Positions 34,264-43,855 of a DNA stretch of 43,855 bases are shown in pieces. The stretch comes from Chromera velia (taxonomy: Eukaryota > Sar > Chromeraceae), in NCBI GenBank assembly GCA_018398765.1, contig JAHBMJ010000476.1, forward strand, positions 1 through 43,855, given 5' to 3'. The notes beneath the pieces are model-generated. The model saw only the letters and a program-made list of their open reading frames with translations. It had not been told where the DNA came from and ran no database searches. Numbering within the stretch: position 1 is the stretch's first letter; every line of letters begins with the position of its first letter. Made by a program: the position numbers and the translations under genes.

Positions 34264-35599
34264 GTGTACATGCCCGAAGGAGTCCTGCCGCTGCCCCCGT
34301 CCCCGCGAAGGCGTTCATGTGGGCACACAGGAAAACACCGCCAGAGCTCCCTGGTGGAAATGAAGAAGAGTTGCCAACTTGAGGGGAATAGAGGCGATGA
34401 TGATGGTGCCCGAGCAGGCCAGGTCGCACATAGTGATAATCGGTGCCGTTGTGACTGGAGGACTGTGTCGAGGGACGTGGCACTGCACCCGTCGCCGCGA
34501 CCCCCTGCCCCGACTGATTGTGTTCAGACTGAGGGAAGGAGGACGCTCCCTGCATGTTGTTGCTGTTGTACTGTGCGCATATGCAGCAATACCCCAGGCC
34601 GGGCCTGAGGTTGGCCGTGTTGGTGCTGCAAGGGCTGTTGAGAGTCTCCCCACCCCCCTCCCCTCTCTCCCCTCCCTCCCCGCAACCCCGGGGCCCACCC
34701 ATTCAAGTTTGAAGGTTGTTGGTGTTGAATCAATTGCTGTTGCTGACGAAATATGTGCCCCGCAGTCCGATTGCCACAGCATACAGGACCCGGGAAGACC
34801 CTGCAGGCTCCAGGCGTGGCAGAAGAAGAAACCACGACGGGACCAAGCGGGCGACTGACTTCAGGATGATGGAAAAGTTTTTCGTTTGAAGGGAGCATAT
34901 GGCCGATCTCACGCAGATTTCAGTATCGATCGATCATGCACGCTCAAGGGAGGCCGGCTTTCGGGAGTGGCACGCTCGTTAAATATGTGGCTGGCAGGGA
35001 AATCTGTCTGACGTTCAGGTTCACTTGCACGTCTCGATCTGGAAGAGATCGAAAGCCACCTATTAATAGCTTGCACCAGCTTGTAACTCTCAGTGCTTCT
35101 TGATGCTTGTTGTGAATCTTGTGATTCTTCTATACCACTTTCCCATGCATACTTTCCCTGCATGCGACAAGTCGTCGCGCGCGGTGTAAGTGCCCCCGCG
35201 CGCGGGCGCCAAATGGCGCCAAGCTCCGCTCCAAGTCATGCATGCAAGACCCACCTCAACTCTTTGTAACTGCCCTATAACTGCCCTTCAGCTTCGCTTT
35301 CCGCGGGCCAAGACATCAGGCATCATCATGCCGTGTCGCTATTCATATGATATCAATAATATGTGACTTTTCCATTTTCTGTACGAGCCTTCTTCACGCG
35401 GTGCTTTCAGAAATTCAGAAAGATCCACGGAAGCATTTCCACAAAATCGAACTCTCATGAGAACATAATCGCCCCAAAGGCGTTTCTCTCTCTAAGGATG
35501 AGTTTCCAGCAGACGAGAGAGAAGAAGAAGAGCAGCGCGAATGCGAACAGGAGGCAGTAGCAGGGCAACTCGACACAGCCAGACGGGAAGCTCTCATGG
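34264..35599. promoter_or_regulatory. Divergent upstream region with E2F-like palindrome
   Basis: Lies between two genes pointing apart (starts at 34263 and 35600). At 35204-35221 GGGCGCCAAATGGCGCCAA contains two opposed TTTGGCGC-like sites, as recognised by E2F/DP factors in plants and animals. It is followed at 35278-35310 by TTCAGCTTCGCTTTCC, shared with 32062-32076. Part of 34300-34900 could be coding (Gln-rich frames). Function is inference. Confidence 0.35.
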
Positions 35600-36577
35600 A
35601 TGCATGTCTCCGGTCTTCCGCGATGTAGGTCGTCTCCCTAGCTGTTGCTTTAGATCTCCATCCGGACAACTTATCAGTTCAAAAAATGTCAACGTGCATC
35701 TTGATAAGTCCATACGTTGCTTCTGATTGTAGGTGTGGCCTCCACGCACACGCATAAGGCGAAGCGAGTTATCAAAGAGTACCTGAAAAGCCTCGGAGCG
35801 CCGGCGCGTGACGTGAGCATTGTGAGCAAGAAAGATAAGCTCTACGGGTGCGTGAAGTACCGTAAAGAGGCTCAGATGCAAAATGCACTGAGAGCTGCAA
35901 AGCAAGCGGCTGAGTCCAAAAACGCTCTGGAATTTTTGGGTCACACGATCCGTTTTTCCGAAGGCAAGCAAGGAGTGACACAACAGACTGTCAGCAGAAT
36001 GAGCGCTGCGGGGGGCGGGCAGGCTGGTGACGGTCTGGAGTCTTCAACCACAGAGTGGCTTGGAGAGGCTGAGGTGGAGGGACTAGTAGCGTGGGGAGAG
36101 GATACAGATTGGGTTGGAGACGCCGAGGGTGCGTGGGGAGAGGATACAGAGGGGGTTGGAGACGTCGAGGCGGAGGGAAGTGCCACAGAGGGGCTTGGAG
36201 AGGCTGAGATGGAGGGAGAGGTCACACATGCATTTGAGGACGCTGAGGCGGAGGGACGAGCAGCGTGGGGAGGGGATACAGAGGGGGTTGGAGAGGTTGA
36301 GGCGGAGGGAAGTGCCACAGAGGGGGGCGGAGGCGCTGGCGCGGAGGAAGAGCGGGAACAGGTAGAACGATTCAACCCTGGGGTGGTATCCTTTGCCCCC
36401 CATGCACCCTTCCACACAGGGTCGCATCACACCTCCAACCACCCCCCTCGCAGCGCTCAACCAAGATCGCCGCCACTGCGTCCGACCCCGGGCGTGTTCA
36501 GTCACACCTTCGGTGCCTTCCCGATAATTGGTTGGGTTGTTTCCTTCTGCCATCTCTTTTCCTATTTCAACCCGTAA
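35600..36577 (+). CDS. RRM-like protein with acidic repeat tail
   Basis: Exons 35600-35624 and 35733-36577 join in phase 1 (donor GTAGGT, acceptor TTGTAG), 289 residues. The N-terminal 85 residues fit a single RNA-recognition fold: MHVSGLP as first strand, HKAKRVIKEYLKSLGAPARD helix, VSIVSKKDKLYGCVKYRKE (RNP1-like strand), and EFLGHTIRFSEGK as last strand. Residues 100-215 are an acidic repeat of about 25 residues (WGEDTEGVGDVEAEGSATEG, GLGEAEMEGEV), from DNA repeats of the same length. The C-terminus is Pro/His-rich and ends in a short hydrophobic stretch. The start Met is chosen because the strand begins there; translation may begin further upstream (an acidic frame KDEFPADEREEEE precedes it in another phase). 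RRM by pattern only; it could also be an ORF1-like retroelement protein. Confidence 0.5.
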
Positions 36578-36651
36578 ACCCATGAGCCAGAGGGAAAGAA
36601 GAAAAGAAGAAACCTATAGTTTGTCTGTGTCTCTGCCTCCCCGCCCGCCTC

Positions 36652-36652
<1 letters not shown>

Positions 36653-36703
<51 letters not shown>

Positions 36704-36838
36704 CTCTCTCTCGCTCTCTCTCTCTCTGTGTCTCGTTCTGTCTCTTGCTCTCTCTCTCCCTCTCTCTCTCTCTCTCTGCTTCTATCTCTCGCTCTCTCTC
36801 TTTGCTTCTCTCTCTCTCCCTCGCTCTCGCTCTCTCTC

Positions 36839-36885
<47 letters not shown>

Positions 36886-36935
36886 TTCTATCTCTCGCTC
36901 TCTCTCTTTGCTTCTCTCTCTCTCTCTCTCTATAT
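36653..36935. repeat. (CT)n tract with GCTT/GCTC interruptions
   Basis: About 280 bp of CT dinucleotides, interrupted by TCTCGCTCTCTC and CTTCTATCTCTCGC blocks that themselves repeat at about 110-bp spacing (36780 and 36890). Followed by (TG)n at 36935-36955. Open frames of Leu-Ser repeats here are artefacts. Confidence 0.9.
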
Positions 36936-37046
36936 GTGTGTGTGTGTGTGTGTCTCTGTCTGTCTGTCTATCTGTCTGTCTACCCCTGTCTAAAGAACAT
37001 GACGGTGCCGGTCCCCACGTGCAGTTTTCTTTTTTCGTTTTGTTGT

Positions 37047-37326
37047 CATTTTTTAATTTTTGTTGGTTTTTCTTGCCTTGTTTTCTTTTCTTCTCTTTCC
37101 TGTCTTGAGTGGAAGCAGCAGAGGAGTTACTGTAGCGTGTGAAACTAGTGATCACGTGAAAGTCTGTCGGGAGGTGGAGAGGCAAGGGGCGCTTAACTCT
37201 CACCTTTCGGGCCCCCTGCCCACTTTGTCTGAGTTGTCGTGATGTTCCTTTGTCTTTGTTGCTTTCTTTCTTTTTGTCTACTGTGTCCATGAAGAAAAGA
37301 AGGGAGAAGAAAAAACATATAGTCTG

Positions 37327-37335
<9 letters not shown>
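37047..37335 (+). repeat. TCTG-module, copy B (full)
   Basis: Near-identical to the minus strand of 6005-6300 over about 250 bases, apart from a few substitutions and short indels. Ends GAAGGGAGAAGAAAAAACAT then ATAGTCTGTC and a CT/GT microsatellite. Confidence 0.7.
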
Positions 37336-37358
<23 letters not shown>

Positions 37359-37369
37359 TGTGTGTAAGT

Positions 37370-37535
37370 AAAAGGCAAGGGGGGCTTCACTCTCACCTTT
37401 CGGGCCCCCTGCCCACTTTGTCTGAGCTGTCGTGATGTTCTTTTGTCTTTGTTGCTTTTCTTCTTTCTGTCTATTGTGTTTATGAAGAAAAGGAGGGAGA
37501 AGAAGAAGAAACATATACTAGTCTGTCTTTCTGTG
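37370..37535 (+). repeat. TCTG-module, copy C (right half, tandem to copy B)
   Basis: Repeats the second half of copy B: AAGGCAAGGGGGGCTTCACT through CTTTCGGGCCCCCTGCCCAC to AAACATATACTAGTCTGTC. The (TG)n tail of copy B lies just before it, so B and C are a direct tandem. Confidence 0.7.
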
Positions 37536-37579
37536 TCTGCTATCTGCTGTCTGTGTCTCTGTCAACGTCTCTGTCTGTC

Positions 37580-37785
37580 TAAAAACAGAAGAGAATGAAG
37601 AAAGAGAAAAAGGAAAAGAAAAGACGATATAGTCGGTGTGGTTGCTCGTTTGTCTGTGAAAGAAAGGAAGAGAAAAAAGGAAAAGAAGAGACGATATGGT
37701 CGGTCTGCTTGTTTGCTTGTCTGTGAAAGAAAGGAAGAGAAAGAAGGAAAGAAGGGACGATACAGTCTGTCTGTCTCTTACCCCG
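37580..37785 (+). repeat. TCTG-module ends, three tandem short copies
   Basis: Three purine-rich units (about 37580-37640, 37660-37705, 37725-37775), each GAAAGAAAGGAAGAGAAA-like followed by GACGATATRGTCGGT or GACGATACAGTCTG. They are diverged forms of the end sequence of copies A-C. Confidence 0.6.
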
Positions 37786-38129
37786 GGAGAAGAAATCAAA
37801 AGATGAAGGGTATCCCAAAAGAAGAAAAGAAACCACGATTCTCCAAGCGAAAGGAAACGAAGGGCACGAACCTATCCAGATTAAAAGAATGTGGAAGTGC
37901 ACAAGCGTAAGCCTGCACTGGGCAAAGAAGGGCCAAAGAGTACCCTATTGGCCTGGAGGTCTGCATGGTAATCTTCTACTGAGAGCGCGCCAAAAGAAGA
38001 AAGAAAACACCAAAACAAAGTAAAAGGAAAAAGGGAGGAGAGAAAGAAGACAAAGAATGAAAAACGACATAGTAAATTGAGTGGGAGCAGCTGGAAGAAG
38101 CATGTGAGCATGTATGAACCAGTAATCAC

Positions 38130-38320
38130 ATTCTTCCTTTTTTGAAGAGAAGGAGGGAAAGAAACTACGTAGTCTGTCTGTCTGTCTGTCTGCCTGCCTG
38201 TCTGTCTGTCTGTCTATGTGCCTGCCTGCCTGCCTGCGTGTCTGTCTGTATGCGAAGGCAGGAAGAAAAACAATATAATCTGTCTGTATGTCTGCGTCTG
38301 TCTATGGATATCTCTCCGTC
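38130..38320 (+). repeat. TCTG-module ends with (CTGT)n tails, two copies
   Basis: GAAGAGAAGGAGGGAAAGAA then CTACGTAGTCTGTC(TGTC)n at about 38143-38215, and GAAGGCAGGAAGAAAAACAA then TATAATCTGTCTGTATGTC at about 38254-38300. Confidence 0.6.
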
Positions 38321-38339
38321 TCTTTCTCTCCCTCTCACT

Positions 38340-38438
38340 GCATACAGCCCCATGGCCTGCTCAGCTCCCAATGCCACTAAAGTCGCATCAGCCGCGGATC
38401 CCCCAGCCTCCCAACGGCTCAGGGTGCTTCTGACTTAA
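38340..38438 (+). other. Possible small coding exon, unassigned
   Basis: After an acceptor-like ACAG at about 38348 a short frame reads MACSAPNATKVASAADPPAS, QRLRVLLT, then TAA at 38436-38438. No matching upstream exon was found. It could be a last exon of a gene on the plus strand, or chance. Confidence 0.2.
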
Positions 38439-38639
38439 TTCAGGGACCTCAACGCCATATTAAAGCAAGTGAAGAAAGGAAAGGGAAACTGGGGAGACAC
38501 TTTGCTGGCAAATAGAGAGCAAGGCAAGAGTGTTGACAGATAATAAGGCTCAGAAGGCTTATAATTCGCTTGATGTCTCATAACAGAAAGGCACAGATAA
38601 AGTTTGATTCTGGTAATGAAAGCTGTGTAAGTCATCATC

Positions 38640-39400
38640 ATACAAAGAAAACTCAGAAAAGTCTAGCAAAAATTACGCTGTAAAAAACTTAATTAATATG
38701 ATATTCTGTAGAAAAATGCTAAGTAATGTTAAGTCTTATAGGGCACATGTTTTTTTAGCTAACATATTCAGGCATAATTCAGCTAAAGTTCTACCCTTCA
38801 TGAGATCGCTTTTAATAATTTATTTGCTTTTCACATGAATTGTAATAAGAGCCTGGAGAATGATAATTTAAACGCTAGAAAGCAGTAAAACTAGCACTAA
38901 AACGTTGAGAAAACGTGTGAAAACTAAAAATAAGTTAAATAACAAAAACAGTAGAGTATCAAAAACTACACGTTTACACCAAATTGTCATCAATTAAAAG
39001 TGAACCTGTTTTTTAACCTGATTCAGGTTCATTAATTAGTGACTCATTACTTCGAAGTGAACCTTAAATCTTGAACCTTTTGCTAGCACTTAAAAAAAAA
39101 AAGAATCAATGATACACACGATAAAACGAATTAAAATTTTGTTAGGCCAGAATAGCGGGGAAATGAAGTTTAATTTTAATCACTTGCTGAACGAAAGCGT
39201 TTTAAAGTTGGTACGTCTGGGCCGGCCGATTTAAAATATCATGACCACTGCACTTCCAACGATGCTCAGCTTGAATGCAGGAGTGCGTTTTCAATTAATC
39301 AAATTAATGAAAAAACAAATCAAAGATGCTTCATGCCTCCTAGCTCGGCAACCTTGGACCAGAAAAAATGAAAACGTGATCTCAGATCCAGAGAAGCTTT
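38640..39400. other. AT-rich stretch, no gene seen
   Basis: Strong AT bias with stops in all frames. A GAACCT/AGGTTC word recurs near 39000-39080, loosely like the interior of the MITE at 24223-24850. Nothing else can be supported. Confidence 0.4.
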
Positions 39401-39409
39401 TGTACGTCC

Positions 39410-42400
39410 CTACTCCCCCTCCCTCCGGGTGCGGTCAGATTCCCTGCGGCCACCTCCTGTTGAGACCTTCTTGCTGCTCGAAGACTTTGACCTCTCTGTA
39501 TGCTTTCCCCCCCCCTCCACTTTTTTCTTCTCTTGGGACACGAACCCCACGCTTCTGTGACCATGTCCCTTCTCCTTTTTTTCTCGAGGGCTGCGAGAGG
39601 CTCCTCCGCTTCTCTCCTTCTCCTCCTCCCCTCGAGAAAGCAATGCCACCTCCTGATCTGCAACAGTCTTTCCGGGGGCAGCTGGAGAGTTGACTGTGAT
39701 GGAGATGGAGGACCGCCCCGTGTGCCCCTGTCGCCCCCCTCTGGAGTTGGAGGAGGAGGAGGAGGAGGAGGGGCTATTCAAAACCCCATTCCATCCCTCT
39801 GATGCCTCACTCGGCTCTCTCCTCACAGGGTCATCTCCAGACGAGACAGACCTCCTCCCCCTCACATGACGGGGACGGTAGGGGCAGGAGGCCTTGGAGG
39901 GCTGCAACAGAAGAGACGAAAGCGTGCGCATCTCTCTCGGTGCTGATCAAATGGAAGAAACCGAGGAGATCCTTTCCGGTGTTGAAGTTTCTGGCGGGAA
40001 ACTCCTTTTTGAAAATTCAAATGGAACAATGTGACGAGTGTGACGAGAGAGGGGGGGGAGGAACAGTAATGGTGTACTTCTGCAGGGAGGAAACCAAACA
40101 TTTGGTGTGCACCGACAAGGAACGGAGTCGACAGGCAGGGACGAAGGATGAAAAGACCAACACCTCCGTGTCTCTCATCCACCCGCCTATGTGCACCCAC
40201 CAACTGACCCACCCACCGACCCACCCAGGTTTGTGAAAGGAACCAGCCAATGTGAACGCCCACCCCTTCTCCTACAGAGAAGGTCAAACAGGAATTTGGA
40301 AGGGGAGTGGAGGAGGACGCATGACGCGATGGAGGGGTTGAGTCACCAGGGGGTGAGACGTTGGAGGACCCCGTTGGTCTTCCATCAGAGTCCTCCTCTC
40401 TACTGGAGGGTGAATTCTCATCTGTTCCCTTTGTCGTCACAGGATTTTCTTCTAAGTCCGGATACAGTTCCTGCGTCTCCCCGTTTCTGCTGTGAGGGTC
40501 CATACCGTTTCTCTGGCTGTCACTTGGCTGTGTTGCATTTGTTGTTGGTGTTTCTGTTTTGAAGAAGTCGACCTGGACGACAGTGTTCAGAATAGAGTCT
40601 GGAAGGCTGACGAGGCCTCTGTTCCTCAACGACGGACAATGTACGCCCTCGACTATCCAGAAAGCTGTCAGCTCGCACCTGCGTGCATGCACAGGGGGGA
40701 GGGGGAGTGAAAGCAAAAAGGGGAAGGGACATAGAAGGCAGATGAAAACACGAACAACAAGAAATGATACCATCTGTTCGGTTAGGGAATTGTGCAGCAA
40801 CGATAGACAGGGAGGGAGCCCGTGGAAATGCATCGAAATGCAAACCTGCGCACCCTGCCAAATGAGACTTACTTTCTCTGCTACTCCATTTCTCTCAACA
40901 AATCCACGCAACACCAACCACGCAGCAGAAAACTGCAAAAAGAAAAATGGAGAAGGAAAGCAGAAACCAGAAAACAAAAAAAGCCCCGACGCTATCAGAC
41001 GAACCTCAGATAGATCCAAATCAGGAGCACAAAAGAGAAGGAGACCATCCGAAAATCTTGCCCAACCCAGCGGTAGAAGAGGTCGAAGAGAAGATACAAC
41101 ACAAACGGAGTCCATAACCCCTGCATGATCGAATGCATACAGGCAAAAGAGGTTCAGCAAAGCGAACACCTTCCTTCAAAACTTTGCGGAGCTACTTCGC
41201 AAGTCTTCTTTTAAACTCACGTCCCAGTAGCACTTATCGATACGCCCAGAGACTAGCATGTATTGGTGGTCGGCAGTTAAGTTGGAGGAAGAGAACCAAA
41301 AGTACAGAGAGGGAAATAGACATACAAGGTAAGAACCACGGAGGAAAAGAAAACCAAGCAGCGAAATTTAGCATCTCTGCACGTTTTCGGTATGTGTGGC
41401 TCTGCGATGGATGCTTTCATTTTCTGACCGACCGAAGTCAGCGCCCCCTTTTCCTCGAAGAATCTCCTCTTCGCGAGTTCTGTTCCCGCAAGGCCCCCCA
41501 CTGCCGTCATGAAAGGTGCGGTCACGACTGCGTAATGCAACCCCTGCCTTTTTACCTCTGGGTTCTCAAGGATTCCGGAGTCGGGAAAGAGAGATGTGTA
41601 GAAGCTCAGCTGTACACACACAGACACAGACGCACACACACACATTTTGACTCTTCGTATCCTAATGAGTCCTCTGGTTTCTACTCGTGAATGCAGATTC
41701 AAAGAGACAGAACAGGAATGCCGAGTAGCTAATGCCTTCCGCATTTACACAGCACCCCTTCATGTTGGCGAAAGAATTTTTCTTCCTGAAAACTGGCCAC
41801 CTTTCCTAGGGATCTTTCTCACTCATTCAGTCACTCACTCAGTCATTCACTCAGTCACTCACTCAGTCACTCACTCAGTCACTCACTCACTCACTCACTC
41901 ACTCACTCAATCAATCAATCAATCAATCCATTACTCCTTCACTCTGATGCTTTCTACCACCCTACCTCCCGCCCACCCACTGACGGACCACAGCGACCAC
42001 GGCAGCCGAGCAGATCCCGTACACCATCAGGCCTCGGGGGTCCCTCACGTGATCTTTCCAGAGAATTCGTCTGATAAATCGAACACAGACATGCATGTAG
42101 TAAGTGCGGGAAGTCAGTTTTGCAATCGATAGACGATCGGATGGCGCTGCATCTATCTTGGCGTGTGTGTGGAAGAGGCGGATCAGAAGAGGAAGACAAG
42201 AACTAAAAAGAAGGAAGGAAGACACAAAGAAAGAAAGAAAGAGATGGTGGAGCGAGAAACGGGCAGTGCAGGAAAGACTGAGACAAGATCTTGCAAGGGA
42301 AATGGAGAGCCATGACATGACACAGAAAGGGAATGAAATCTCAGCATTTTTCTTCCACCGTATCATTGAAGGCTCTCCGAAAAGGGAAGCCAGCAACGTG

Positions 42401-43640
42401 ATAGACATAGACAGAAATGGACCTCCACCTTCTCTCGTCCAGTAAAGAACCACGAAATTACGGGAAACGAAAAACGACAAGAAAGAAAAAAGCCGACCTA
42501 CCTCAGATTCAGGTACACCACAAGTGTGCACGTTGCCGCATTGTGCAGAGCAGAGAAGGCCACGAACCGCACCGTCTCCTGCACCTTCTCGTTGCTGTAC
42601 AGGTTTTCTTCCAGCCAGTGGGCGTTCAGAAGACCCAAAGGTGCCCAGATGAGAACGGAATCGAAGCACGTCCACAGAGCCTGGATCGACGCAGAAGAGG
42701 ATCCAGGAAAGAGTGAGTAAGTCCAATAGAAAGAGATGGCTCTCAGGAAGGTGGACAGCTGGGCAAGCAAGAACACCAGCAGGAAAAGAAAACAAATGGG
42801 CAAATAGATGAGCCAGCCGGCTGACAAAGAGACCCTTTAATGAATTCTGATCTTTTCGAAGACGCTGTTGTAAAAACACAAGGAGTTGCTTACGAAAAAA
42901 GGTTGCTGCTATTGCTCTCTCTCTCTCTTGGCATGACGAACACATCTTGCGAAGATGAAATCACAATCATTGGTTGTCTTATTCAGATTCCGACTTGGTT
43001 TGTGCATCCGGTCTGGAGGGGAAAATGGCGGATTTCCAATGGAATGTGTTTGTGGAACAAAGAGGGTGTGACAGATACGTGTTGAGAGTCTTTTGAAGTG
43101 AAGGGTCGACAGTGCGTCTCGAAGAAGAAGAAGAAGAAGAAGTCGGTCGAATGGCAGGCAGCAGAGGATACTGATGGACGGACCTGCTGCCACAGGATGC
43201 AACTTCCATAGAACTGCAAACACACACATACACGTACACCTACACACATGAACATACACACACCCGCGACCGTGCATAGGAACACGTCAAATCAACAGGC
43301 GAGTCAGTCCGTCGACGGGTGCCTGCCTCCTCACGGGAATGGGAGACAGAATGTGCATGTGTGTATGCATGTAAGAAAACAGAAAATTGAGAAGTGGAGA
43401 CGCGCAAATAAGGACAAGAAAACTAAAATAGGTCCCCACTCTCATGACATGATCAACAGGTTCATTTCCGTGCACCCATTCAGGTTCCATGGAGAAAGGT
43501 GGCATTTCAGTGAGGGGCAATACACAAAGGAGGAAGAGGGAGATAGAAAGCGCTTGAGAAAAGCAAGTAAGAGGTGAAGGAGACGTCGAGCGAGCTGACA
43601 ATTCCGTAGTAGAGTGCGATGAGCACTGGAGGCAACAGAC
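39410..43640 (-). CDS. Unrecognised multi-pass membrane protein with disordered C-terminal tail, eight exons (5' end not found)
   Basis: Proposed exons (minus): 43640-43600, 43213-43184, 42758-42502, 42070-41966, 41785-41749, 41543-41326, 40678-40276, 39901-39410. All are GT-AG and phases close throughout, giving 526 residues plus the missing start. Hydrophobic segments: LLPPVLIALYYGI, LSTFLRAISFYWTYSLF, ALWTCFDSVLIWAPLGLL, FSALHNAATCTLVVYLNL, LMVYGICSAAVVAVV, LHYAVVTAPFMTAVGGLAG and FRCLVFFSSVVLTL. Between the fourth and fifth lies the basic loop RRILWKDHVRDPRG. The last two exons encode about 290 residues of Ser/Glu/Pro/Lys-rich, probably cytoplasmic, disordered tail (ETPTTNATQPSDSQRNGMDP; PREKKEKGHGHRSVGFVSQE), stop at 39410-39412. 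I do not recognise the family. The central exons (42758-41326) are strongest; the 30-bp second exon and the first exon are least certain. Confidence 0.5.
41819..41930. repeat. (TCAC)n/(TCAG)n/(TCAA)n array in an intron of the membrane-protein gene
   Basis: ACTCATTC/AGTCACTC mixture, then (CTCA)n, then (ATCA)n to 41928. It lies in the intron between exons ending 41966 and starting 41785, right beside the acceptor side. Confidence 0.9.
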
Positions 43641-43841
43641 CTGCATGAGGGAACAGACAGACAGATACAAACAAGAATAGAGAGACAGAGAATTCTTTGG
43701 GAAGCAGCAGGAGGCGAAAAGAGGATGTACGGAAGAGGGAGGGCACGGGGGGTGGGGGGGGAGGCAATTCTCAGAAATCAAATGCATGAACCAATTCTTC
43801 TTCTCGCCCGTTCCACGCTCCTCTTAGACTCTCTCCCTCCT

Positions 43842-43855
43842 CCCCCCCCCCCCCC
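43842..43855. other. Terminal 14-C homopolymer at window end
   Basis: The window stops inside an uninterrupted C run that follows a CT-rich stretch. A homopolymer at an end is a common place for a contig to break. Confidence 0.8.

Noticed and set aside
36528-37290. 200- to 240-codon Leu-Ser or Arg-Glu repeat frames
   Set aside because: Produced by the CT/GA tract; stops appear as soon as the repeat ends.
39802-41128. Plus-strand frames of 140-190 codons
   Set aside because: They oppose the minus-strand exons 40678-40276 and 39901-39410, whose phases and splice sites fit a longer gene.

Overview
The window is nuclear DNA of a eukaryote. Genes are split by GT-AG introns whose reading phases close exactly across several hundred bases, there are no operons, and about half of the length is decaying transposons and microsatellites. 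The best guess is a chromerid alga (Chromera-like relative of apicomplexans) or a close alveolate. The main clue is the Cys/Gly repeat of coccidian oocyst wall proteins at the left end, together with large introns full of simple repeats and abundant LINE remains. The organism is an inference; no rRNA or tRNA gene is visible to settle it.

Layout. 1-593: last two exons of an oocyst-wall-protein-like gene (+). 594-6460: no recognised host gene; an AT-rich island (about 2340-5160) with eroded repeats, then microsatellites. 6462-9258: a tRNA adenosine deaminase of the ADAT2 type (-), at least five exons. 9661-12928: an ALKBH4-type Fe(II)/2-oxoglutarate dioxygenase (+), at least four exons, head to head with ADAT2 across a 402-bp GC-rich gap. 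14419-19187: a broken LINE (-) with an R2-like C-terminus, carrying a nested hAT-like element (14789-15980) and an array of minisatellite plus proline codons inside its reverse transcriptase. 19341-about 26650: a second, unrelated LINE (-) with ORF1, APE endonuclease, RT and CCHC tail, carrying a nested 628-bp hAT-type MITE (24223-24850). 26700-31700: AT-rich, with a hAT (DUF659-type) transposase remnant (28192-28870) and a second copy of the 3' end of the APE-type LINE (30146-31310, +). 32062-34263: an unrecognised three-exon gene (-). 35600-36577: a small RRM-like gene with an acidic repeated tail (+). 36650-38440: CT-rich and TCTG-rich tracts with a dispersed repeat module. 38640-39240: AT-rich, empty. 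39410-43640: an unrecognised multi-pass membrane protein with a long disordered tail (-), eight phase-consistent exons. The window ends in a 14-C run.

How it fits together: the two recognisable enzymes both act in nucleic-acid or protein modification (tRNA A34-to-I editing; AlkB-type demethylation) and may share a bidirectional promoter. The rest is a record of layered transposition: LINEs next to each other, hAT elements inside them with 8-bp target duplications still readable, and LINE-like 3' ends with different simple-repeat tails (ATCCT, GAT, CAAT, possibly TCTG), which may explain why the region is so rich in microsatellites.
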